Source of the DNA: Coprobacter tertius
Lineage (GTDB): Bacteria; Bacteroidota; Bacteroidia; Bacteroidales; Coprobacteraceae
Assembly (NCBI RefSeq): GCF_024330105.1
Contig: NZ_JANDHW010000001.1
Span: 1 to 64,000, forward strand
Direction of reading: 5' to 3'
DNA length: 64,000 nucleotides
Below the pieces are notes generated by a model that was given only the letters and a program-made list of their open reading frames with translations, did not search any database and was not told the DNA's origin. Below, one piece after another: positions 20,001-27,000 of this stretch. The stretch's first letter is position 1. Each line of letters starts with the position of its first letter. The translations under genes and the position numbers were made by a program.

Positions 20001-20670
20001 CGATAATGTAATCTTTACTTATCCTTCTTCATCGGGAATCTTAACTGAAAAAAAAGAACAACGAAACAAAATCGCTACATATAGCTTAATGCCTGACGCA
20101 TATACTAATTATAATTATGCCGAAAATATGAGCATCATCGCTATATCTGACGAAGTGAAACCCGGAGACAAAATAAAAGGTTATATCGATGGTATATTAA
20201 GAGGTGTAAGCGAGGGAATAAAAGTAGGTGAAAGAATTCTTAATTTCATATCTATTTCCGGAGATAACAGTGACCGAGAGATCAGATTCGAACTAGATAG
20301 ACAAGGAGAAACTATCGCCCGATCCAGAACAATCATCCCATACCGGTCAAACAATATCTCGGGTACCGTACTGCAACCGGTAAAAATCGATTTTGGATTC
20401 TCGGTAAAAAATGCTTCGGTTTATCCTAATCCTTTTACTGATATACTGAATATCCGAGTTTCGACAAATCCAGGAGATCGGGTAGAAATTGCTGTTTACA
20501 ATATTCTCGGCCAACCAGTTATACAATGGGATAAAAAAGTAGTCCAAAGTAACATTTATCAAGTAAGTTGGAACGGTACCATGGGAAATTTGTCTTGCGA
20601 ACCGGGAATTTACCTCGTACGTGTAAACGTAAACGGAACAACATCAATCCATAAAATAGAAAAACAATAA
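11059..20670 (+). CDS. Giant LamG-domain T9SS cargo protein (3203 residues)
   Basis: Very large secreted protein. An extended N-region precedes a hydrophobic signal (MALFFVCFTLQHAYA, ending near residue 46); an internal ATG at 11122 is an alternative start. Recognisable parts: carboxypeptidase-regulatory-like segments (about 636 and 950); LamG/concanavalin-like domain 1 (about 669-841, with HIDEVRVWDRSLTQEE and AAYWRFDE); Ser/Thr-rich alternating-polarity stretches (1393-1474 and 1663-1728); LamG domains 2 and 3 (about 2099-2270 and 2302-2490, each ending in an E[AL]RFWDEA- or DELRIWN-type motif); a BACON-like beta domain (2626-2697); a domain shared with the next gene's lipoprotein (about 2698-2815); and a T9SS type A CTD (about 3115-3203: VYPNPFTDILNIRV, GIYLVRVNVNG). 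Probably a cell-surface adhesin or glycan-binding protein; no enzymatic motif was recognised. Confidence 0.8.
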   Translation: MKTMNTFSEITITVSRTFRNTMRHPRRKIILMALFFVCFTLQHAYAKHYWPNEMGGIKQEWLPQEGVINLSFPVWDDHGSDALTWNAGFSPNSGWLDLTIGSSTFRVYCDSGNGKGGNATCSQTKGSDKFSYTKSRSGTIDWIHIKFYVPQGLLNTNVNIGFNGVWWNDGATSDQTISQSLSISTTATLPDISIENPVFTQSEDKPQVSISWNKLNGGTTEIRNLGKINLRKESSNGEIISSVETTEDSGTFLIDATDIDLIRENKYVVTQDFSVENISVSSTSNTVTLPAYPQVNKIEGAFDESQRQIKISWSVGGTSSQNYIKDNFLLSYNYSLNGQTEKTELVKIPYSLGVTNYTYNVDIPEKAIGTYNFSIIREKTKDLSAWNNKFKKELNNVTINTIHLSINDSHVVLLENGKSLIYWKTNGDVWSNGSKFVLTRQNITLNTVEDIELPKNNITDKPSPDEFTSEEEYNKYKDKFEDDNSGAYIDDMLQLCNEYRYKLQVKPNPLTYSPLEPIYTPESIIPTDQGDLVAQMSASKGYFTDRVEISWSVIGATFDNFSVRRRIYDPDHANDDNYDQIASVSGAATQSTYSVEDKNCVPGLIYQYKIVGLSNCANKVVESKTQPKTIGFRAPTGQIIGRITFTNSEQAVEGVDVRVSGPESLSGQSVKFEGNADSYLETDNNLPQTSLAYTIQAYVKPSTEHTTGTILQKGNYEIGLDAGIPYFKITKGTQSESVTATQILTPERFSHISAVCKQVAGKTQMVLYLYTANEAGIDTLSVYTHDVSLSNIQKEAGKAIIGKNLNGHIDEVRVWDRSLTQEEIIQNHNRFLAANEDGLAAYWRFDEPVTSEFYDLSFYRTKYNENHGKSHNITLDKKVIPEPDQLSFRGVTDKNGNYRITGVPYSGDGTEYTLVPYFGTHQFSPGEKTIVIGQTSSMFNIDFKDFSSFKIEGTVYYEKSTIPVEGVMFYIDGKIASLSNGEIISSSEDGKFSINVPVGQHEVKAAKQNHIFVNDGKLKNSFNADLDYQENKSDIRFWDATRVRVIGRIAGGTIQDTIPVGHSLSKNNLGEKISLTLQLKDDSKGKIFYYEDKNTGNTQTEETVTIKHFHPEHKNTIKSNATSVTITTDPETGEFVADLIPEQYKIANIAVTGYTGLKDENILDLSNAFNEQNSIYSLLPDEDGTVKEDTVKYNKIYKFIHRIDPVVRFSQINGMGKTYFGSLDYKIMNLDGKTEQLTLYNEQKNEYLMGKPIFEKGKTYKFKIDAYEEYPFYRNISKNSAPEITSYDKVPVKGGTVKISNGFAKVTNEPYTLDKNGSVTVAYQTKEPDLNNIEKNIEVTFEFNGKTISAPSVTGYHIGGVQTGGKDFVTEGPTEALMILRDPPGSQSYAYAEEGLTISNKTTITSGSITDSGAGTTALMGLNLTTSVGVGVETETSVDSENSLGVTVSTKSDDNESNSTVSSTTLNTRFQTSNDPLYDGRNGDLIVANSTNITYGIENLLGIAPIGPNAGEDIKETVGNYCISSKKTLSIGKHFGTLLVYPQIFIEQTLLPKLTGLRDAVLLDKGTTDTYAKTLANERKTPVYVSKYDKNNENFGKTNTDAATFDGDSYKIIFPDGYDDKAATDTIASLNNSIDSWIKILADNEQKKVESILFKNFSFQAGAGIEYSEEYSTSEERNQSFSFTINNETVAELGATVNGFGAKMTINEAVETNSTTESGSSEEKTKKIGFVLQEEGDDDYISVDIRKEKGTSTGTDFVYYTQGGATSCPYEGPEVTRYFEPGKHKLSEGTLRIEVPKIEAAVKTISGVPSNKAAVFKLLLSNDSEAQEDAIYILKMDDASNKSGAKFSIDGVALSTGRAFVVPYGNILEKTLEVRMGDKYDYENMNLILASQCQYDPTDFLEDIADTVSLSVHFIPTSTDVNIKSPGNNWVLNLNSPKLDNGTHYLPITVDGFDINFRNFHHIAVQYKPSSSSDKDWQNIKTFYANDEYYNQAQETEKAMIEGSVINCNFSGTLDQSYDIRAVSYCTMGTGYVTSESNVVSGKRDLVLPKLFGTPKPASGILGIDDNIQIDFNEALAEGYFTNANFEVTAIKNGSNGNHDVSVYLNGETDYLSTEFDKNMTDKSMTLELWVKPRDPNRSGTLFTHGNNPDIFEVSLTSDKRIEVQLDNKKYTSNVINMASGQWAHIAVVYDNDRHNLKAFYNYESVINQNEVPPYKGIGKIEFGRNVNKTNYFAGGMHEARFWDEARSISDIKSKSLSILSGMESSLVTYLPMDEGEGSLIIDKARGNNASLHGTWSTPAGKATQFDNATGMLIINSSEIPIKEGEDFTLEFWFRTTATTQADAALVDNGKADGNEQGNKANKFFVGFENNQLIFRSKGYKEIVNGFYMNREWHHFAISVNRNSGNAQIFMDGELKNYFRSDSVGGISGSQIYLGACCWLDPKLPDLNHKDRFFSGQIDELRIWNSALTQSIISRNTHKKMNGSEMGLIAYYPFEKYIVNTSNIKELIYTLEDQAQKKYSAVAEGNASETDEKAPLKSKGPEQNVKYSFVTNGSSIIINLEEAPEVLEKTIVNVALKDVRDLNGNVDPTVYRWSAYIDRNQLKWGESKISIDKTLYEPYEFQVTLSNVGGSIKNFTLESLPAWLSADPMGGELNPKESKKITFTIDEGTNVGTYEEVIYVKGENNVTEPLQLSLKVNSKKPEWTVNPADYKYNMSLFGKIRINTIFSTDKEDLLAAFENGKCIGVANNSYDRDQDMWYTFLTIFNNKKQTNDIEFRIWDASTGKIYYATPDKTIRFVNDGVEGTPKKPIIFDGKEILFQNIDITEGWNWISFNLSNIDLTKVSATLKNGNWTTSDIVKNQNFFDSYSKNKGWTGTLTQNGGFDNVSLYMIHSSDNQILSVDGSFIDPKTAPINILGNRWNYIGYLPSTNITVKEAMAGYDAQEGDILKSQNQFCMYSGTGWIGNLKYMEPNKGYMLLRTASDNVIFTYPSSSGILTEKKEQRNKIATYSLMPDAYTNYNYAENMSIIAISDEVKPGDKIKGYIDGILRGVSEGIKVGERILNFISISGDNSDREIRFELDRQGETIARSRTIIPYRSNNISGTVLQPVKIDFGFSVKNASVYPNPFTDILNIRVSTNPGDRVEIAVYNILGQPVIQWDKKVVQSNIYQVSWNGTMGNLSCEPGIYLVRVNVNGTTSIHKIEKQ

Positions 20671-20676
20671 TTATAA

Positions 20677-20717
20677 AAGCTGTTTCTAACCTTTTAATAA
20701 AAGGTTAGAAACAGCTT
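20677..20717 (+). terminator. Long perfect hairpin between giant gene and lipoprotein gene
   Basis: 19-bp perfect inverted repeat (20677-20695 and 20699-20717) with a 3-base AAT loop, 7 bases after the giant gene's stop and 13 bases before the next ATG. The 3' side lacks a good T run (AACAGTTTATCTT), so it may be a partial terminator, a 3'-end stabiliser or a processing site that lowers expression of the downstream genes. Confidence 0.6.
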
Positions 20718-20730
20718 AACAGTTTATCTT

Positions 20731-21156
20731 ATGAAAAATCCAATTAAATATTCTCTAACTCTTTTCCTTTTTATCCTGGGATTAAATAGCTGTCAGAAAG
20801 AAGAAGTTTATAAAACATTTCCCCCTCCGGTTTGGCAGGTAGAAGACACGAAATATTCGGTAAATATGACAGCTGTCGTGGTATTACCTCCAAACATGCA
20901 GGCACTTTATCAAAAAAACGACCAAATAGCTGCTTTTGTAAATGACGAATGCCGTGGTATAGGCCAATTTGTAGACAACGCATTTTTTATCACAATCAAA
21001 GGATTACCGGAGGAAATCTCAAAAGTTTCATTCAAATATTATAATAATCAGAATCAGTACATGTACTCCACTGATGCTTTCTTATCGTTCGAGCAAGACG
21101 CCATTTTCGGCACTATTGATGCCCCTGAAATATTAACATTGAATATAGTACAATAA
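20731..21156 (+). CDS. Lipoprotein sharing a domain with the giant T9SS protein
   Basis: 141 residues. Signal peptide with lipobox LGLNSC, then QKEE. The mature part, beginning PPVWQVEDTKYSVNM, aligns by eye with residues about 2698-2815 of the preceding giant protein (PEWTVNPADYKYNM): both have W-x-V, Y-x-x-NM, a D-x-[IL]-AAF segment, a Cys-x-G[IV], a Y-containing strand and a terminal GT-x-x-x-P. A lipid-anchored stand-alone copy suggests a shared structural or docking role at the outer membrane. One base separates its stop from the next gene's start, so they are cotranscribed. Function unknown. Confidence 0.75.
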   Translation: MKNPIKYSLTLFLFILGLNSCQKEEVYKTFPPPVWQVEDTKYSVNMTAVVVLPPNMQALYQKNDQIAAFVNDECRGIGQFVDNAFFITIKGLPEEISKVSFKYYNNQNQYMYSTDAFLSFEQDAIFGTIDAPEILTLNIVQ

Positions 21157-21157
21157 T

Positions 21158-22417
21158 ATGGATAAGAATAAAAACAAAATAAAAACAACTAAATATGTTT
21201 TGGTAAGTATTTTTCTTTTAGCATATGTAACCGAAAGTTTTTCAAATTCGAGAGAAATACCGAATAAAACCGAAACACTTTCAAACTGGTATGTAGAAAT
21301 GGGATTGGGCGGTCAATTTTATTTTTCTAAAGGCGCATCAAGACTGAGCTTTGGAGAACATATTTCTCCCGCTATATCCATTACGGGAGGCAAGTGGTTT
21401 TCGCCTTATTGGGGAACAAGAATTCAAGCAAACGGATACGGTTTTAACGGATACAGTACGACCGATGGCATATACTTGAACGATCCGTTAACTAATAGCT
21501 TTATTTACGGGCCGAATGATCCGGCTAGAAATGAAAATAAGATCCGCCCTGATGGAAGTTACCGCCGTAACCTCCGTTACTTAAACACACATATCGACTT
21601 TCAGGTTAGCTTGGCCAATTTGGTAATAGGCTATAATCCCAGTGGTAAATGGGATATTATACCTGCAGTAGGAATCGGATATGCCCATACGTTTGCTTAC
21701 AAAGGTACACCGAATATAAATGTCGTTTCAACAAATTTTTCTTTGATCGGAAAATATAAATTTCCGAAAGGTTTCGATTTGAACCTCGAAATTCAAAACT
21801 CTCTCTTTCCCGATCAATTCGATGGACGCATCACCGGAAAAATGTATGAAAGCAATTTAGCTATAACTTTAGGGGTAACCTATAATTTTGGAAACCGCAA
21901 TTTCAATTTTATAAAGCCGAAAAAACAAAAAAGAGAAAAAAGGCCGAGAAAAATTCATTATGTACAAATTATAAACCCGGAAATTTTAAATAGAGTCGAA
22001 ACAATAAAAACCGTAGTAGATACTGTTTACATAAACAAAGAAGTAAAAATAGAAAAAAAAGTACCGGTAAAAAACAATACACCGATTATGCTGGGATCGA
22101 TTCTGTTCGATATAGACAATGACATCCCTTCCTACGGACAAGAAATTACTTTTATAAATATCGTAAAATATTTAAATGAGAATCCGGATATAAAAATTAG
22201 ACTCACCGGTTATGCCGATCAGCAAACCGGAACAACACAATATAATTTGCACCTTTCAGTAAAAAGAAGTATTATGGTCAGAGATATTTTAACGAAAAAA
22301 TATCATATCGACCGCAAACGTATTGAAGTTCAGGGAGCCGGAATAGATGCACAGCCATACGAACAAAAAAAATGGAACCGGGTAGTAATCATCACTACTG
22401 TTCCTCCATCGAATTAA
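21158..22417 (+). CDS. OmpA family outer-membrane protein
   Basis: 419 residues with an N-terminal signal (hydrophobic stretch YVLVSIFLLAYV, cleavage near SFS). Residues about 40-250 form a beta-barrel-like region ending in a Phe-rich YNFGNRNFNF strand; a Lys/Arg-rich linker follows. Residues about 310-415 are an OmpA-type peptidoglycan-binding domain: GSILFDIDNDIPS, VKYLNENPDIKIRLTGYAD and LSVKRSIMVRDILTKKY, with an NRVVII terminal strand. Last gene of the surface locus, one base after the lipoprotein gene. It probably tethers the complex to the cell wall; similar barrel-OmpA fusions often accompany Bacteroidetes surface proteins. Confidence 0.88.
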   Translation: MDKNKNKIKTTKYVLVSIFLLAYVTESFSNSREIPNKTETLSNWYVEMGLGGQFYFSKGASRLSFGEHISPAISITGGKWFSPYWGTRIQANGYGFNGYSTTDGIYLNDPLTNSFIYGPNDPARNENKIRPDGSYRRNLRYLNTHIDFQVSLANLVIGYNPSGKWDIIPAVGIGYAHTFAYKGTPNINVVSTNFSLIGKYKFPKGFDLNLEIQNSLFPDQFDGRITGKMYESNLAITLGVTYNFGNRNFNFIKPKKQKREKRPRKIHYVQIINPEILNRVETIKTVVDTVYINKEVKIEKKVPVKNNTPIMLGSILFDIDNDIPSYGQEITFINIVKYLNENPDIKIRLTGYADQQTGTTQYNLHLSVKRSIMVRDILTKKYHIDRKRIEVQGAGIDAQPYEQKKWNRVVIITTVPPSN

Positions 22418-22466
22418 TAAACCTCCCGCATACAAAAACAATTTTTATACGAAACTGTAATTAAAC

Positions 22467-22499
22467 AAAACCGGGCCGGATTATATCCGGCTCGGTTTT
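22467..22499. terminator. Bidirectional terminator between OmpA-family gene and queG
   Basis: Inverted repeat of AAAACCG-G-GCCGGAT (22467-22482) and ATCCGGC-T-CGGTTTT (22485-22499+), one mismatch, very short loop. It overlaps the last codons and stop of queG (22481) and lies 50 bases after the OmpA-family stop, so it can end both convergent transcripts. Confidence 0.78.
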
Positions 22500-23440
22500 C
22501 CATCATTTTCTACAATCGTTTTTACGTTCCGCATCAATCCCTCGTATTTAGCCCGTTTTACGGCCGAATGGCGAAATATACGGTTAAAATCATCCCGTGT
22601 AAGCTGTTGTAACCGGTCTGTGTCGAGATGAAGGAATTCATCAGAAGGCTGTAATTCATCGATAATGGTCGCACGGGCAAAACGATTCCAGGGACAAACC
22701 GTTTGGCAGGTATCGCAACCATATACTCTGTTTCCCAAATGTTCTGCAATTTCAACAGGAATAGGCCCTCGATTCTCGATCGTCTGACATGAAATGCATT
22801 TTCGAGCATCTAGCGATACCTCGGAACTGCTCAGAGCTTGTGTAGGACAGGCATCTATACACCGCCGGCATTTTCCGCAATGATTTTTCAAAGGCGAATC
22901 GGGAGTAAGAGGTAAAGTGACGACCAATTCTCCCAGAAAAAAAAACGATCCTTTACCGGGGAGTATCAATTGGGTATTACGACCGATAAAGCCCAAACCG
23001 GCCTGTTGAGCCCAATAGCGTTCGGGAATAGGTGCCGTATCGCAAAAAACACGCCCCTCACAAAAACTTAACGAACGTATATAATGCAATAGTTCGGTAA
23101 GTTTTTCTTTCATTATATCATGATAATCACGGCCGTAAGCATAATAAGCAAATTGAGGATGATCGACAGCTAACCGCTTGGCCGGGTAATAATTAAGAGC
23201 TACGACAATTACCGAACGAGCCCCCGGGACCAATGAACGGAGATCACACCTTTTATCAAAATAATTCTCCATATAAGACATACCGGCATGGCAACCTTCT
23301 GTTAACCATTTTTTCAAAGACAAACGGTATGCCTCGCTTACCGACCGGGCATCGGCTATTCCACAAGCCGAAAAACCCAATCTGAAAGCCTCTTCCTTTA
23401 TCAGAGACGCGTTAACGGAGCGTTTCGAAACGGTATCCAT
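22481..23440 (-). CDS. queG: Epoxyqueuosine reductase
   Basis: Cobalamin- and Fe-S-dependent enzyme that reduces epoxyqueuosine to queuosine at position 34 of GUN tRNAs, the last step of the pathway. 319 residues. The N-terminal half carries the family pattern (GFSACGIADA; VALNYYP), and the C-terminal half has two [4Fe-4S] clusters: CGKCRRCIDACPTQAL (Cys at about 188, 191, 194, 198), plus a CISCQ and YGCDTCQTVCPWNRF set. A fused HEAT-repeat tail, present in some relatives, is absent. Its start lies within the end of the deacetylase gene (29-base overlap), so both are one transcript. The partner enzyme QueA is encoded at 62.4-63.4 kb. Confidence 0.95.
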   Translation of the reverse strand: MDTVSKRSVNASLIKEEAFRLGFSACGIADARSVSEAYRLSLKKWLTEGCHAGMSYMENYFDKRCDLRSLVPGARSVIVVALNYYPAKRLAVDHPQFAYYAYGRDYHDIMKEKLTELLHYIRSLSFCEGRVFCDTAPIPERYWAQQAGLGFIGRNTQLILPGKGSFFFLGELVVTLPLTPDSPLKNHCGKCRRCIDACPTQALSSSEVSLDARKCISCQTIENRGPIPVEIAEHLGNRVYGCDTCQTVCPWNRFARATIIDELQPSDEFLHLDTDRLQQLTRDDFNRIFRHSAVKRAKYEGLMRNVKTIVENDGKPSRI

Positions 23441-24023
23441 TTTCGAGAAGCCATTCGATGGCCTTAGGTAAAACGTACCGAAGGTTCTTTTCAGCTTTCA
23501 AGGAATCGTGAAATACTACGATCGAACCGTTACGGGTATATTTCTTCACATTCTCGAGAACCAATTCAGGGTCCAGTTTTTTACTGTAATCACGGGTAAC
23601 TACATCCCACATTATAATCCGGTAGCGATGGCGTAATGCCCTCACCTGAGCCAACTTCATATGACCGTGAGGGGGTCTGAAAAATATACTATCGATATAT
23701 TTATCTGCTTTATCTACATTCTTCAGATAACCCGAAACTCCGAATTTAATACCTTGTATATGATTCATCGTATGATTTCCTACTTGGTGACCACGTCGTT
23801 TCAGTTCTTCAAATAAGTGCGGATTACGGGCAACATTATCACCCACACAAAAAAAAGTAGCTTTTACATCATAATGATCGAGTATATCGAGTACCCAAGG
23901 TGTAACTTCGGGAATGGGCCCGTCATCAAATGTAAGATATACGGTCTTTTCCTTTCCGGGAATCCGCCAGATAGTTTCGGGATATAACATCCGGTAAACG
24001 AAAGGAGGTTGTTCTATGAGCAT
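23412..24023 (-). CDS. Polysaccharide deacetylase family protein
   Basis: About 203 residues from the ATG at 24023. NodB-homology (CE4) domain: TFDDGP near the N-terminus supplies the catalytic and metal-binding Asp pair, HTMNH is the metal-binding H-x3-H motif, then FFRPPHGH, IIMWDVVTRDY and VVFHDS, so all five canonical motifs are present. Family members N-deacetylate chitooligosaccharide- or peptidoglycan-type sugars. There is no obvious signal peptide; the N-terminus is slightly hydrophobic, so location is unclear. A longer frame begins at 24068 but runs through the terminator hairpin of the upstream gene, so the shorter start is preferred. The 3' end overlaps queG by 29 bases. Confidence 0.88.
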   Translation of the reverse strand: MLIEQPPFVYRMLYPETIWRIPGKEKTVYLTFDDGPIPEVTPWVLDILDHYDVKATFFCVGDNVARNPHLFEELKRRGHQVGNHTMNHIQGIKFGVSGYLKNVDKADKYIDSIFFRPPHGHMKLAQVRALRHRYRIIMWDVVTRDYSKKLDPELVLENVKKYTRNGSIVVFHDSLKAEKNLRYVLPKAIEWLLENGYRFETLR

Positions 24024-24040
24024 GTTGTTGTTTACGAATA

Positions 24041-24073
24041 AGCCGGTGTCGAAGTCAAACTTCAACACCGGCT
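24041..24073 (-). terminator. Terminator-like hairpin after the DUF2723 gene
   Basis: Inverted repeat AGCCGGTGT-C-GAAGT (24041-24055) and ACTTC-A-ACACCGGCT (24059-24073), one mismatch, 3-base loop, 15 bases past the DUF2723 stop on the minus strand. The trailing T run is weak, so some readthrough into the deacetylase gene is plausible. Confidence 0.62.
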
Positions 24074-24088
24074 ATAATAGTTTAATTT

Positions 24089-27000
24089 TTAATTATCGGT
24101 ATCTTTAGCAGCAGTTGTAGTTTCATCTCCGTTTTGCAACATATCTTTCAGATAAGTCGACGGGTCGATTCCTACTTCTTTCAACCGTCCGATATAATCG
24201 AGCGCCTTTTCTTTTTCACCTTCGGATAGCAAAATAGGCACTACATTACGTACCATAATAAACTGATTCAACTGAATATCTCGGCTAATCGAACGCATTT
24301 GATTAGGCGTAAGTCCCATATACCATTTCAGATACTCCATCGAATTATCAGCCACTTCACAAAGTAAGTCGATTCCTTTTTTCTTTTCTCCCAATAACAG
24401 GTAATTAGCCGCCATCTGCAAAGAAAGGTAATCGTGTCGGATAGCAGTAGCCGGAATTTTTTCCATCGAAAAATCAAGTGCTTTCAACGCCTTATCGTAT
24501 TTGCCTTCGGCAATGAGCGCATCGACCAGATCGCTAATCATCATACGATGCGTAAAACACATACGGCGAATATTCTCGTCGAGATATACGTTAGGATTAT
24601 CTATGCCGCCCCAACGGAACTTATTTATTATGTTGTCATACATTTTCTCGGTATCGACACGTCCATCTTCACCCGTTGCAACAGGAGTCACCTGATTTGC
24701 CAATCCCACACGAGCAAAATACGGTTTCAGATTCATATACAAATCAGGCCCCACCGTCACAGCATAATAAATCGGCCGTTTCCAACCGTTTTTAGCATTC
24801 GTATTTATCATATCGAGAATAGCAATTTCGTTCATGGTTAACGTTCCTACCGATTTATATGACAAATTCATTTCGGCAGGAATTTTATCTTTCAGACTAT
24901 CGGGTACAAGACCGGCTTTAACCACTGCCGCAGAATCTATAGGAATATAAAACTCCTGTGTCGGGAAGTAATTTATCTTGGCCGAATATCCCGGAACTTG
25001 CTTAGTAGCCGGATCGTCCGAAAGGAAGAAATCCATCGCGTCGTCAACAGAAAGAGGTTGCTTAAATGCATCTATCAGGTAAGCATATTCACGTTTTCCG
25101 TTTCCGTATTGTTCTCTTTTCATCGAGATAGGAAGCGGATCGGATGTATAAGCCTGGCTCTTCATCTGATCGATATACCAGTCGGTCTGCAAATAACTTA
25201 AATTACATACACGTACATCGGTACGAAAACCTTCTGTCTCCTGAGCATACCACAACGGGAAAGTATCATTATCGCCATTGGTAAAAATAATACCGTCTTC
25301 ATCTACACACGATAAATAATTCATGCCGAAATCGCGAGTGGTATAACGTCCCGAGCGATCATGATCATCCCACGTCTGGCTTACCATCTGAATAGGTACG
25401 CAAAGACAAAGAAGAACAGCAATAATAGCCGATGGTACCGGTTTTATAAATCGGCTGAATCCTTTAGAAAGGGCAGCCGTACCTAAACCGATCCAAATCG
25501 CAAAGGCATAAAACGATCCTGCATAAGCATAATCCCGCTCACGAGGTTGGTAGGGAGTCTGATTCAGATAAATAACAATAGCGATACCGGTCATGAAAAA
25601 CAGGAAGAAAGTCACCCAAAAACCTTCGATTCCCTTTTTACCCGAATATGCCTGGAAAAACAGCCCGATAAGGCCCAATATGAGCGGTAACATATAGAAC
25701 ACGTTATGCCCTTTATTATTAGCCAGATCGGAAGGGAGGTTAGCCTGGTCACCGGCGATATATTTATCGATAAAATTAAATCCTGTTATCCAGTTTCCTT
25801 TACTTACTTCACCATTACCTTGAATATCGTTCTGACGTCCCGAGAAATTCCACATAAAATAACGCCAGTACATAAAATTCAACTGATAATCGAGGAAAAA
25901 TTTCAGATTCTCCCCGAAAGTAGGCTTCATAACTATACGGCTTTTTCCGTCGGGATCGGTAACCCTTACCGGTTTCCCCTTAAAATTAGTCCATTCTTTA
26001 TAAGCACCTACATGATCAGGAGAAGCGGAAGGACTGTACATACGTGGGAAAAGCATACATAACTCGGGAGTATATATATAATCTTTTTTATGATCGATCA
26101 CCACATAACGGTCACGTTCATTCGGATTAGCCTTAATAGCCCGACGCCAAATGGCAGGACCTTCTTTTACCATTGCCGAACCATCGTTGTTACGGGCAAC
26201 ATCGGCGACGAAAGTCTGTCCGTAAACCAAAGGACGGTCTCCGTATTGCTCACGATTAAGATAACTGGATAATGTAAACACGTCTTCAGGAGAATTTTGA
26301 TCCATGGGAGTATTAGCTGAAGATCGTATAATAATCAGCGCATAAGAGGAGTAGCCGATAAAAATAACCATGATACATACCAGCGCGGTATTCATTATAC
26401 GTAAAGCGACTTTTTTCTGGAAATAAAATAAATATATAGCCAAAGCTGCCGATAAAAGAATACCAACCCATAAACTATCACTGATAAACGGCAAACCCAC
26501 CAATATTGCGCTTATCAGGAACGAGAGTTTTATCAGCTTGTCGCTACGCTGTTTATAAGTTTCGGATATAGCCCATACGAGCACTCCGATCACACAGAAA
26601 AAATAAATAATTACACCGGTATTGAATGGAGCATGAAATTGATTAACGAAAAGCAATTCGATCCAGCCGGCGACTTTCACAAATCCCGGCACTAAGCCGT
26701 AAAGCAACAATACGATAAGAGCAAACGATATAGCCAATGCGATAAGAGAACCTTTCACATTGGTATTCTTAAACTTACGGTAATAAAATACGAGAACGAT
26801 CGCCGGTATACACAACAAGTTAAGCAAATGTACAGCGATAGAAACACCGATTAAATACGCGATAAGTACGATATAACGGTCGGAATGGGGTTGATCGGCG
26901 ACTCGTTCCCACTTTAGGATAAGCCAGAAAACAAGAGCCGTACAAAATGAAGAATAGGCATATACCTCTCCTTCGACCGCCGAAAACCAGAATGTATCGG

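Noticed and set aside
24024..24068. An upstream start for the deacetylase at 24068
   Set aside because: It translates through the terminator hairpin of the previous gene; the protein-like sequence begins at 24023.
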